From Gaoshiqia sp050298035 (GTDB lineage Bacteria > Bacteroidota > Bacteroidia > Bacteroidales > Prolixibacteraceae): DNA of 20,636 nt. Under the pieces are notes generated by a model, which did not search any database, was not told the origin of the DNA, and was given only the letters and a program-made list of their open reading frames with translations. Shown piece after piece: positions 7,674 through 14,519 of the stretch. The stretch is from assembly GCA_050298035.1 (NCBI GenBank), contig JBNKTK010000062.1, forward strand, positions 1-20,636, in the 5' to 3' direction. The stretch's first letter is position 1, and each line of letters opens with the position of its first letter. A program made the position numbers and the translations under genes.

Positions 7674-8213
7674 GTGTTTTGCATTATTGATATTGAAACA
7701 ACGGGACAAAGTGCTCAGGAAGGGAAGATTACTGAAATTGCCATTCTGAAACACAATGGAACAAACATCGTTGATTCATTTACGACTTTGATAAATCCAG
7801 AATGCCGTATCCCCTATTTCATTACTGAACTAACCGGGATAGACAACCAAATGGTAATGAATGCCCCTAAGTTTTACGAAGTAGCCAAACGGGTTGTAGA
7901 AATCACAAGTGGATGTACTTTTGTTGCACACAACGTTTCTTTCGACTACCGATTTATCCGTGAAGAATTTAAAAGACTGGGCTATGACTACAAACGAAAA
8001 ACGATGTGCACGGTTAAACTAAGCAGGAAATTTCTTCCGGGACACAGGTCGTATTCTTTAGGTAATATTTGCAGTGATTTGAGTATTGTTATTGACGGGC
8101 GCCACAGGGCGTACGGCGATGCTTTTGCGACTGTCAAATTGTTTGAAATGATACTGGAGCAACAAAGCAAATCAATGCTGTCAGGTAATTCAGTCCAACA
8201 AAAGCTCTTTTAA
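7674..8213 (+). CDS. DEDDh 3'-5' exonuclease, DnaQ/PolC epsilon-like
   Basis: A 179-residue exonuclease-fold protein. The five DEDDh residues are visible: Asp6 and Glu8 in DIETTG, Asp91 in HNVSFDYRF, His144 and Asp149 in HRAYGDAFA. It should remove nucleotides from DNA or RNA 3' ends with two metal ions. The start is a GTG at 7674; an in-frame TAA at 7659-7661 leaves no upstream ATG, so the start is well constrained. The last five residues, QQKLF, fit the beta-clamp-binding pentapeptide (QLSLF-like: Q at 1, L at 4, F at 5). In many Bacteroidota, from memory, a closely similar domain is fused to a C-terminal GIY-YIG nuclease; that part is absent here, with a terminator right after the stop. 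It is divergent from the OmpA gene. Confidence 0.88.
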   Translation: MFCIIDIETTGQSAQEGKITEIAILKHNGTNIVDSFTTLINPECRIPYFITELTGIDNQMVMNAPKFYEVAKRVVEITSGCTFVAHNVSFDYRFIREEFKRLGYDYKRKTMCTVKLSRKFLPGHRSYSLGNICSDLSIVIDGRHRAYGDAFATVKLFEMILEQQSKSMLSGNSVQQKLF

Positions 8214-8216
8214 ACA

Positions 8217-8244
8217 AAAAAGCCATGCAAACGCATGACTTTTT
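8217..8244 (+). terminator. Rho-independent terminator after the exonuclease gene
   Basis: AAAAAG and CTTTTT flank an inner stem CATGC (8224-8228) / GCATG (8233-8237) with an AAAC loop and one C/A mismatch. The T run and position 3 nt past the TAA stop support a terminator; the A tract opposite could make it work in the other direction too. Confidence 0.8.
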
Positions 8245-8294
8245 ATTTGTGTATTTTTTTGAGTTTCAATTGCATAATGGAACTTACCATTCGA

Positions 8295-8329
8295 AAATAA
8301 TCATATTTGTGGTTTGATAATGATTATTT
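8295..8329. repeat. 10-bp perfect inverted repeat in the gap before the DUF5606 gene end
   Basis: AAATAATCAT (8295-8304) and ATGATTATTT (8320-8329) are exact reverse complements with a 15-nt loop. It lies 20 nt downstream of the DUF5606 stop (minus strand) in a 105-bp convergent gap, so it may be a weak AT-rich terminator for that gene. It lacks a GC-rich stem and could instead be a protein-binding site. Confidence 0.45.
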
Positions 8330-8349
8330 GCTCATGGACATTTCAACTT

Positions 8350-8760
8350 CTATTCCTCTTTCGGTTCTTCAGTTGGTTCTTCTTCATTAACATTAAGAAG
8401 TTCTTTCTCCAACAACAAGTTGTACCACTGTAACACCTTCTTCATATCGGAGGTATACACCCGATCCTGGTCATATTCGGGCAAGATTTCTTTAAAATAC
8501 TCTTTCAATCCGTTACCTTCTTTTTTGGCAACTTCTCCCCCGTTTTCCTTTTCATAGATACTCCTGAGAACTTCTTTGAGGGCTACTTCACCGGTTTGAG
8601 TGAAAATAGCGATATCTTCAAGAGAACTAACTTTTGACGTAGAATAGGCGGGCATTCTCTTCCCGTTTATTAATGACTCAACAATAATACTGTTCTTCGC
8701 TTCGGCAACTAACTTAAATAATCCTGGTTGCCCTGAGATTGCTAATATTCCTTTCAACAT
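8350..8760 (-). CDS. DUF5606 domain-containing protein
   Basis: A 136-residue protein beginning MLKGILAISGQPGLFKLVAE, the hallmark of the Bacteroidota DUF5606 family. About residues 1-75 form a compact SH3/Tudor-like beta region (MLKGILAISGQPGLF, IIVESLINGKRMPAY, EDIAIFTQTGEVAL). A helical part (LKEVLRSIYEKENG, SDMKKVLQWYNLLLE) and an acidic tail rich in Glu and Pro follow. No signal peptide or membrane segment is present, so it is cytoplasmic. Its role is unknown. It stands alone: the receptor terminator lies upstream, and a -7-like TATCTTCG (one mismatch, 8785-8792) lies 24 bp before the start. Confidence 0.85.
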   Translation of the reverse strand: MLKGILAISGQPGLFKLVAEAKNSIIVESLINGKRMPAYSTSKVSSLEDIAIFTQTGEVALKEVLRSIYEKENGGEVAKKEGNGLKEYFKEILPEYDQDRVYTSDMKKVLQWYNLLLEKELLNVNEEEPTEEPKEE

Positions 8761-8815
8761 AGTGCTATTCGTTATTTACGATCGCGAAGATAATATTTTC
8801 CTGAAGTATAAAAAA

Positions 8816-8836
8816 GGCTTCCGAAAAACGGAAGCC
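8816..8836 (-). terminator. Rho-independent terminator after the TonB-dependent receptor gene
   Basis: GGCTTCCG (8816-8823) pairs perfectly with CGGAAGCC (8829-8836) around an A5 loop, and the minus strand continues with a T run. It lies 6 nt past the receptor stop. Confidence 0.92.
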
Positions 8837-8842
8837 CTTTCA

Positions 8843-10915
8843 TTATTTACTAAGATTTAAGTGATATTTTAAGCCAAAACTAAGCCATCGACCGGGTTGC
8901 TTGACATTACCCAAATCAACATACTCTTTATCAAACAAATTATTGACCGCAAAGTAAATTTGTGCATACTCTGATTTATAATAAACCTTAATATCAGTCA
9001 ACCAGAAAGGAGCATAGTCGCTTTCACTGACATAAACTTTATCCTCGAATTTTGAATAGCTGCCATTTCGATCCTGGAAGCGAAGTTTCCACGACGCATA
9101 AATATTATTCAATATTGAATGCTCCAGATTAATTACCAGCTTATGCCTGAGGTTATCCAGCACGTAATTCGACAGGTAATTACTTTCCCCCTTATTCAAG
9201 TCGTTGTAGGCATAATTAACGCCTAATTTATGGATGAAAAGTTTTTTGCCAAAAGCCTTGTTCAAATCCAGCTCAGCAGCGAATTCAGCTCCATTTGATT
9301 TGATTTCAGTCAGGTTCCGGGTTTCCCAAAGATAATCTTCACTTTCCCGTACCCAATCAATCAAATCCTTACCAACACGATGATAAACTGCCAATTGGGA
9401 ATATAAATAGTGATTCCGGTATTTGAAACCTCCTTCAACCGTGGTTGATTGTTCAGGTTTCAGATCAGGATTCCCCTTATTTGTAGGGCCATTGTAATAC
9501 AGATCGGTAAACGTTGGCATCCTCAACGATTTATTCAACGAGGCATATGATTTTAAGTTATCAGATATTTCATAACTCAAATCAATCCCCGGATAAATGT
9601 TCCATGCAAAATTGAGATCAGATATCCAGTTTGCCATTGCTCCTGCCGATGCAGTAAACCGGTTCAAATAGAATGTATGTTCCGCAAAGTAGGAAACAGT
9701 AGTTCTCGAATGTGATTTTGTAAATGTCTGTCCCTTTTCTCCGGGAACATCGATTGGCTCATTTAATGCTTCGCCCAATACATTGCTCCATATATTTTCT
9801 GACCTAAACTCAGCGCCAATAGCAGTTTTTCCCAAGCTGCTGCTAAACCAACTGTTCAGGTTCATTCCCAGAACATCCGTCATGTGATAATTATGACCAG
9901 CATACCAACTGGCAGGATTGTCCCGGAACAGTTCAAACCGATCCTGGTGGCGTCGCCAATACAATGCCGGGGTAAAGTGCAGTTTTCTGCCGGTATTCAT
10001 TTTTACAGAAGCAAAAGTCGTTTTTGTTTGCTCAAATTGGTTTGGATACTTGGGAGTATAAAAGCTATTTGCCCCAAATGCCTTATTGGAGTGGCCAATT
10101 TGAACATCGAACCGACCTGGTTCCGTTTTAAGAGTTCCCTGATAAAACAAATTGTACGTTTCAAAATCGGTATTATTAAAATCGATATTTTTAATGTATC
10201 CGGCAGAAGATGTGTTACTAAAAGCCAAAAAGCTATTAAAATTCCCCTGAGTAACATTACCCGAAACATTAATATCACGCAATTGATGTTCCCCAAAAGA
10301 AACATCCAGATCAAACAAATTTGCATCTTCAGCCTCAGTAACAATGTTTATTGCACCCGAAAAAGCATTGGGACCATATACCCTGGCAGATGGACCTTGA
10401 AGGATTTCGATACGTTTGATGTTTTTTAAACTTACCGGTAAATTGAGGTTGTGATGACCGGTTTGCGGATCGGAAAGATTAATTCCGTTGAGAAGAATGA
10501 GGGTTTGATCGAATGAGCCTCCCCTGACAGATATGTCAGCCTGAATCCCGTAGGTACCTCGTTGCCGAATATCGACACCTAAAGCATACTCAAGGAGGTC
10601 TTGGATACTACCGGCCGGAGCCGCTTCAATTTGATCACGCTCAATCACGGAAACAATCCGTGCCACCTGTGAATAAGTTACAGGTGCTCTCTGGGCACTG
10701 ACCTCGATCTCATCAAGATCATACTCCATATTTACTTTCAAGCTGTCAGCCTGAGCATGCACATCTTCCGGCATTGCCACAGAAAAATACACAATTGCCA
10801 AAGCAGCAATATGTACCTGTTTCTTTAATGCCTGGAACAATGAATAGCCATGCCCACCCCAACGTCTGAAAGTCAATATTTCAGCCCGTCTGTGTTTGTT
10901 AATAGACTTTTTCAT
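8843..10915 (-). CDS. TonB-dependent outer-membrane receptor, BtuB/siderophore-receptor-like
   Basis: A 690-residue protein with an unusually long N-region (about 34 residues, including RAEILTFRRWGGHGY) before a hydrophobic signal core HIAALAIVYFSVAMP and probable cleavage after VHAQA. A TonB-box-like DLDEIEVSAQ lies near 67-76. The plug domain (about 80-190) contains SIQDLLEYALGVDIRQRG, DISVRGGSFDQTLILLNG and RIEILQGPSARVYGPNAFSG. The beta-barrel runs to the end and carries the typical NLFDKEYVDLG motif. Such receptors import scarce ligands (cobalamin, siderophores, others) using TonB energy. The plug resembles BtuB-type receptors of Bacteroidia, but I see no cobalamin riboswitch or transport genes beside it, so the ligand is open. 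A palindrome covers the probable transcription start. It is a single-gene unit divergent from an ECF sigma factor. Confidence 0.92.
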   Translation of the reverse strand: MKKSINKHRRAEILTFRRWGGHGYSLFQALKKQVHIAALAIVYFSVAMPEDVHAQADSLKVNMEYDLDEIEVSAQRAPVTYSQVARIVSVIERDQIEAAPAGSIQDLLEYALGVDIRQRGTYGIQADISVRGGSFDQTLILLNGINLSDPQTGHHNLNLPVSLKNIKRIEILQGPSARVYGPNAFSGAINIVTEAEDANLFDLDVSFGEHQLRDINVSGNVTQGNFNSFLAFSNTSSAGYIKNIDFNNTDFETYNLFYQGTLKTEPGRFDVQIGHSNKAFGANSFYTPKYPNQFEQTKTTFASVKMNTGRKLHFTPALYWRRHQDRFELFRDNPASWYAGHNYHMTDVLGMNLNSWFSSSLGKTAIGAEFRSENIWSNVLGEALNEPIDVPGEKGQTFTKSHSRTTVSYFAEHTFYLNRFTASAGAMANWISDLNFAWNIYPGIDLSYEISDNLKSYASLNKSLRMPTFTDLYYNGPTNKGNPDLKPEQSTTVEGGFKYRNHYLYSQLAVYHRVGKDLIDWVRESEDYLWETRNLTEIKSNGAEFAAELDLNKAFGKKLFIHKLGVNYAYNDLNKGESNYLSNYVLDNLRHKLVINLEHSILNNIYASWKLRFQDRNGSYSKFEDKVYVSESDYAPFWLTDIKVYYKSEYAQIYFAVNNLFDKEYVDLGNVKQPGRWLSFGLKYHLNLSK

Positions 10916-10921
10916 TTAAAT

Positions 10922-10938
10922 AATTACGTCATGTAATT
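10922..10938. promoter_or_regulatory. Palindrome between promoter and start of the receptor gene
   Basis: AATTAC (10922-10927) and GTAATT (10933-10938) form perfect 6-bp arms around GTCAT. The element sits between the -7 box (10946-10953) and the start codon (10913-10915), roughly at the transcription start, a usual place for repressor binding. It could alternatively be a small leader hairpin. Confidence 0.4.
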
Positions 10939-10945
10939 GAGACGC

Positions 10946-10953
10946 CAAATGTA
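10946..10953 (-). promoter_or_regulatory. -7 promoter box for the TonB-dependent receptor
   Basis: The minus strand reads TACATTTG, a full TAnnTTTG match, 30 bp ahead of the ATG. A TTTG lies 24 bp further upstream, somewhat beyond the usual spacing, so the -33 element is uncertain. Confidence 0.5.
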
Positions 10954-11212
10954 GAGAATTTTATCCTAAAAGAATGACAAAAATCAAACTCAAGACCTAA
11001 GCAAGAAAGACCTCAAACATTTCAATTCATATCTAATCTAAGTAAAAATTCGTATCAAGAGACAAAACATGAAAGACGATCATATTTACGCAGGTCTCGA
11101 TCAATTTTCATTAAGTACTAAAAATCAATACATATCAATTTTCTTTATAACGAATAAATAAAATCGAATAATAAAAGACCCAAAATTCCTTTTTTAATCA
11201 TGCTTTGCTATT

Positions 11213-11220
11213 TATATTTG
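11213..11220 (+). promoter_or_regulatory. -7 promoter box for the ECF sigma factor gene
   Basis: TATATTTG matches TAnnTTTG and lies 31 bp before the ATG at 11252. No TTTG at normal -33 distance is visible (a nearby TTTG at 11204-11207 is too close), so the promoter may use another sigma factor or be weak. Confidence 0.4.
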
Positions 11221-11251
11221 TTCTAAACAAAAACGAATAAAACTCGTTGCC

Positions 11252-11758
11252 ATGACACAGCTTCAATTTAATAACGCACTACTGAGTTTGCAGGACAAAC
11301 TTTTGTATTATGCCCTGAGTCTGACCTCAGACCAGGAAAAAGCACAGGATCTTTTGCAGGAAACATTCCTGAAAGCTCTGACGTATCGTGATAAATTTAC
11401 CCAAAACACGAATTTCAAGGCGTGGATTTATACGATCATGAAAAACACATTCATTAACAACTACCGAAGAAATGTGAAGACTAAGAATACGTTTGACGGA
11501 TCGAACAACGATTTTCATCTGAAGTTCTCAAAAGATAAAATTTATCCGTCACCGGAATCATTCTTCAGTTCAAAAGAAATTTTGAAAAACATTAATGCAC
11601 TTGAAGATGAATACAAGGTGCCTTTCACAATGTTCCTTGACGGATACAAGTACAAAGAAATTGCAGAACATCTCGATTTACCGCTCGGAACAGTTAAAAG
11701 CAGAATCTTTTTCACACGTAAAAAACTAGAAAAAGCACTGAAAGATTACGCAAACTAA
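11252..11758 (+). CDS. ECF-type RNA polymerase sigma factor
   Basis: A 168-residue sigma-70 family protein with only regions 2 and 4. Region 2 (about 8-75) shows DKLLYYALSLTSDQEKAQDL, LLQETFLKALTYRDKF and FKAWIYTIMKNTFINNYRR. Region 4 (about 115-165) shows the helix-turn-helix YKYKEIAEHLDLPLGTVKSR with the RIFFTRKKLEKAL recognition end. It should direct core polymerase to a stress- or nutrient-specific promoter set. No anti-sigma or FecR-like gene is adjacent, so it is not a classical FecI/FecR/TonB-receptor unit, although it is divergent from a receptor. Its gene ends with its own terminator. Regulation of its activity cannot be read from this window. Confidence 0.93.
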   Translation: MTQLQFNNALLSLQDKLLYYALSLTSDQEKAQDLLQETFLKALTYRDKFTQNTNFKAWIYTIMKNTFINNYRRNVKTKNTFDGSNNDFHLKFSKDKIYPSPESFFSSKEILKNINALEDEYKVPFTMFLDGYKYKEIAEHLDLPLGTVKSRIFFTRKKLEKALKDYAN

Positions 11759-11783
11759 GACAACACCCATGCAAGAATAAATT

Positions 11784-11810
11784 AAAATGATCCGAAACCC
11801 GGATCATTTT
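11784..11810 (+). terminator. Rho-independent terminator after the ECF sigma gene
   Basis: A perfect 11-bp stem, AAAATGATCCG (11784-11794) and CGGATCATTTT (11800-11810), has a 5-nt loop and runs into ten consecutive T residues (11807-11816). It lies 25 nt past the TAA stop and separates the sigma gene from the DJ-1 gene. Confidence 0.93.
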
Positions 11811-11851
11811 TTTTTTGTTTTTATACTTTTACATAGAACAAAACAGGAACC

Positions 11852-12403
11852 ATGAAAAAAATAGCTGTCCATCTTGCAAGCGGTTTTGAAGAAATTGAAG
11901 CCATTACAATAATTGATGTCCTGCGCAGGGCTGGTTTTAATGTAACAACTGTATCTATCCAAGAAAACAAATTAGTAGTTGGTTCACACAAAATACCAGT
12001 TCTTGCCGATATGCTTTTCGAAGAGGTAGATTACAAAGCTATTGACATGATAATATTACCGGGAGGAATGCCGGGCTCAAAAAACCTGGACCAGCATGAA
12101 GGGTTAAAATCAAAGATTCTGAGTTTTCATAACGCACAGAAACCGCTGGGCGCCATTTGCGCTGCCCCCCTGGTCTTCGGACATTTAAACATTTTAAACG
12201 GCAAGGATGCAGTTTGCTATCCGGGCTATGAAGCTGAATTATACGGTGCCCATGTAAAAATGGCACCAGCCCTTGTTTCGGGAAATGTTTTTACGGGTAG
12301 AGGTGTAGGTGCCGCACTTGCCTTTTCACTGAAAATTGTAGAAATGCTCGACAGCAAAGAAAAAGCAGAAAAATTGGCCAAAGCCATGCTAGTTCAAGCT
12401 TGA
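11852..12403 (+). CDS. DJ-1/PfpI family protein (DJ-1/YajL subgroup)
   Basis: A 183-residue single-domain protein aligned end to end with DJ-1/YajL. Glu16 in SGFEEIEAI matches the conserved acidic residue, and Cys103 in GAICAAP is the reactive nucleophile-elbow cysteine. GGMPGSKNL and a C-terminal GRGVGAALAFSLKIVEML are family signatures. Members are linked to oxidative-stress protection, glyoxal metabolism or chaperone/deglycase activity; the deglycase role is disputed, so I do not assign a reaction. The His seen near position 126 in human DJ-1 appears replaced in the CYPGYE segment, as in many bacterial forms. It is cytoplasmic. A -7-like TACTTTTA lies about 20 bp upstream, just after the sigma terminator. 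Its last 15 bp overlap the 3' end of the convergent kinase gene. Confidence 0.92.
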   Translation: MKKIAVHLASGFEEIEAITIIDVLRRAGFNVTTVSIQENKLVVGSHKIPVLADMLFEEVDYKAIDMIILPGGMPGSKNLDQHEGLKSKILSFHNAQKPLGAICAAPLVFGHLNILNGKDAVCYPGYEAELYGAHVKMAPALVSGNVFTGRGVGAALAFSLKIVEMLDSKEKAEKLAKAMLVQA

Positions 12404-14443
12404 TTGTTGTCCTTTTGAAAATCGGGAAAGAGGTATGGTAAAGCAAAAAGTACTTCCTTTGCCCGGAGAACTTTGTGCCCAAATCGTGCCTTTATTGGTT
12501 GTGACAAATTCTTTGCACAAAATCAGGCCTAAACCGGAACCATCTTCGTTCATTGTTCCTTTACGTTTTACCTTTGAATCAATCCGAAAAAGATTATGCA
12601 AATCTTCATCCGACATGCCAACCCCGTAGTCCATAACAGAAACAATTACATCCCGATCATCCACCCTTACTTCTGTTTCCACTTTACTCCCCTGCTTTGA
12701 AAACTTAATTGCATTGTTCACCAGGTTTCGAAGTATCGTTTCTATCATCATAGGATCGGCAAACACAAGGACATTATCACTCATTTTCCCGACTAACTCG
12801 ATATTTTTCTGATCGGCAACCGGTTTTAGCAGGCCATAGATGTTTTCATATAAGCCCAGAAACTGAAAATCGACCGGTTCATATTTCAGGCTTCCGGTTT
12901 GTGAACGGCTCCAATCTAAAAGGTTCTGTAACAACCTGAAAATAATGTTTGTCGATTTATAAATATCGCCGGCATATTTTCTTCTTTCTCCATCTTTAAA
13001 CCGATCATATTCCTTGCTCAACAAATAGGAGTACCCCATAACAGTATGAAAAGGGTTCTTTAGATCATGGGCAATAATTGAAAAGAACTTGTTCTTCGAA
13101 GCATTTAGTTTTTCCAACTCATCACGTTGCAATTTAATCTGCAGATTCTTTTGGCTTAAAATGACATTGGTCTTCCGCTTATTATAATATCCCAAAGAAA
13201 TGGAAACGACAATCACCATTAAGAAAAAAATAGCAACTAAGCCAAACCGGCGGACAACAATATTCTTTTGTATTTGCAGCTCTGCTACTTCCTTTTCTGC
13301 ATTTAACCGTACGATTTCGGCTTCCTTTTTCTCACTCTCAAACCGTTTCTCAAGCTCTGTAATTTGCTTTATTTTCTCTTCACGAAGCAAACTGTCTCCA
13401 TATAATTTGTATGATTTATAAGCTGATAATGCCTTCCCGGTATTCCCTAACAATTCATAAGTTGCAGAAATATCTCTATAATAGAGCTGAATAATATAGT
13501 AGCCAATGTTATGCTTCCTGGCCATTGCCATCCCGTCATAAAAAACAGTTAGTGCCTGTTGATAATCTCCCATCTGCCGGTAAACACACCCCAAACCTTC
13601 CATGACAAAGGTTTTGTTCCGAATGTCGTTTAATTCCTCAAAAACAGTAATTGCTTCCTGATAATATTTTAGTGCAACACTTAAACTATCCCCTTCATCA
13701 ACATAGATATTTGCAATATTATTTAAAGCAATTGCAACCCTACGCCTGTCTTCCAACTGGCGGAATATTTGGAGGGAATTCTGGTAATAGACTTTTGCCG
13801 AATCGATTTGACCGAGGTTGTAATAGCCAACACCAATACCATTCATATTCACGGCTACGCTATACACGTCATTCATCCCCTGATTGATCTTGGCAGCCTT
13901 TTTATAACTTGATATTGCCATGTTGTAATCCTTTGTCCGGGAATAAACCATCCCCATGTTTGAATAGACATGTGCCAACTCATGTTTATCAATAGATTTT
14001 TCCAGGCACTTAATCGCTTCAATCTGTTTTTCGATGGACAGGTTATACTCTCCGTTGAAATAATAAACAAGCCCCAATGAGTTCAGCGTTTCTCCGGTTC
14101 GGTCCAAATCGCCGATTTCTTTAAACAAGTTGAGTGCCAACTGGTAGTTTGGCAGCGCCTGGTTAAACTGTTCGGAATTGTAATAACATTCACCAATATT
14201 GAAATAGCCATCAGCGATGATCCTTTTATTTTCAGAAACAGTAGCAATCGATATCGCTTCCTGCGCACATGCGATTGCCTGCGTACTGTCCGACTCACTG
14301 TAAAGTGCAGATAATTGGTTTAGTGCCTCGGCTTTGGCATCCCCGTTAAGTTCAGACACAACAAGCTTCAGGCTATCAACACCTGGCTGTGCCTGCAAAA
14401 AAGAATAAGCAAATATTCCAATCAGTAAAAACAATATTTTCAT
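12389..14443 (-). CDS. TPR-containing membrane sensor histidine kinase
   Basis: 684 residues from the ATG at 14443 (MKILFLLIGIFAYSFLQAQ, a signal peptide); a TTG three codons upstream is less likely. About six to seven TPR-like helical repeats (residues 35-350, for example GYFNIGECYYNSEQFNQAL and ALNNIANIYVDEGD) should lie in the periplasm. A coiled coil (about 355-397) and one transmembrane helix (GLVAIFFLMVIVVSISLGYY) follow. The cytoplasmic kinase has HisKA (FFSIIAHDLKNPF, His459) and HATPase boxes NLVNNAIKFS, DYGVGMSD and GSGLGLILCKEF. All catalytic motifs are intact, and no receiver domain is attached. A PAS kinase gene lies 76 bp upstream in the same direction; no response regulator is in view. 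The ligand is unknown. The stop codon is inside the DJ-1 gene's 3' end. Confidence 0.93.
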   Translation of the reverse strand: MKILFLLIGIFAYSFLQAQPGVDSLKLVVSELNGDAKAEALNQLSALYSESDSTQAIACAQEAISIATVSENKRIIADGYFNIGECYYNSEQFNQALPNYQLALNLFKEIGDLDRTGETLNSLGLVYYFNGEYNLSIEKQIEAIKCLEKSIDKHELAHVYSNMGMVYSRTKDYNMAISSYKKAAKINQGMNDVYSVAVNMNGIGVGYYNLGQIDSAKVYYQNSLQIFRQLEDRRRVAIALNNIANIYVDEGDSLSVALKYYQEAITVFEELNDIRNKTFVMEGLGCVYRQMGDYQQALTVFYDGMAMARKHNIGYYIIQLYYRDISATYELLGNTGKALSAYKSYKLYGDSLLREEKIKQITELEKRFESEKKEAEIVRLNAEKEVAELQIQKNIVVRRFGLVAIFFLMVIVVSISLGYYNKRKTNVILSQKNLQIKLQRDELEKLNASKNKFFSIIAHDLKNPFHTVMGYSYLLSKEYDRFKDGERRKYAGDIYKSTNIIFRLLQNLLDWSRSQTGSLKYEPVDFQFLGLYENIYGLLKPVADQKNIELVGKMSDNVLVFADPMMIETILRNLVNNAIKFSKQGSKVETEVRVDDRDVIVSVMDYGVGMSDEDLHNLFRIDSKVKRKGTMNEDGSGLGLILCKEFVTTNKGTIWAQSSPGKGSTFCFTIPLSRFSKGQQSSLN

Positions 14444-14462
14444 ACGCACCAAGCAGAGTATA

Positions 14463-14470
14463 CAAATATG
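14463..14470 (-). promoter_or_regulatory. Weak -7-like box before the TPR kinase gene
   Basis: The minus strand reads CATATTTG, one mismatch from TAnnTTTG, 19 bp before the ATG. It is the only candidate in the 76-bp gap; co-transcription with the upstream PAS kinase is equally possible. Confidence 0.2.
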
Positions 14471-14519
14471 TGGAATTTATTTGAACCGTTTAAATTAAAA
14501 GAAGAACCCCAACCCGCTA

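Larger units (their letters stand above)
10916..11251. other. 336-bp divergent intergenic region between the receptor and the ECF sigma gene
   Basis: AT-rich DNA holding candidate promoters for both flanking genes and a palindrome next to the receptor start. I looked for cobalamin-riboswitch hallmarks in the receptor orientation and saw none. A 30-codon plus-strand frame (11069-11161, beginning MKDDHIYAGLDQF) is present but has no convincing ribosome-binding or promoter signal. I find no tRNA or strong hairpin in the central part. Confidence 0.6.

Noticed and set aside
7506..7754. 82-codon minus-strand frame across the OmpA/exonuclease gap
   Set aside because: It overlaps the exonuclease start and the OmpA upstream region, is of low complexity and has no domain or start signal; it is a by-product of AT-rich DNA.
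11069..11161. 30-codon frame (MKDDHIYAGLDQF...) in the receptor/sigma gap
   Set aside because: It has no ribosome-binding site, promoter or terminator of its own and no recognisable similarity; it is kept only as a note in the intergenic entry.
10916..11251. Cobalamin riboswitch upstream of the BtuB-like receptor
   Set aside because: The conserved B12-box type sequence was looked for in the receptor orientation and is absent, and the leader after the -7 box is only about 25 nt.
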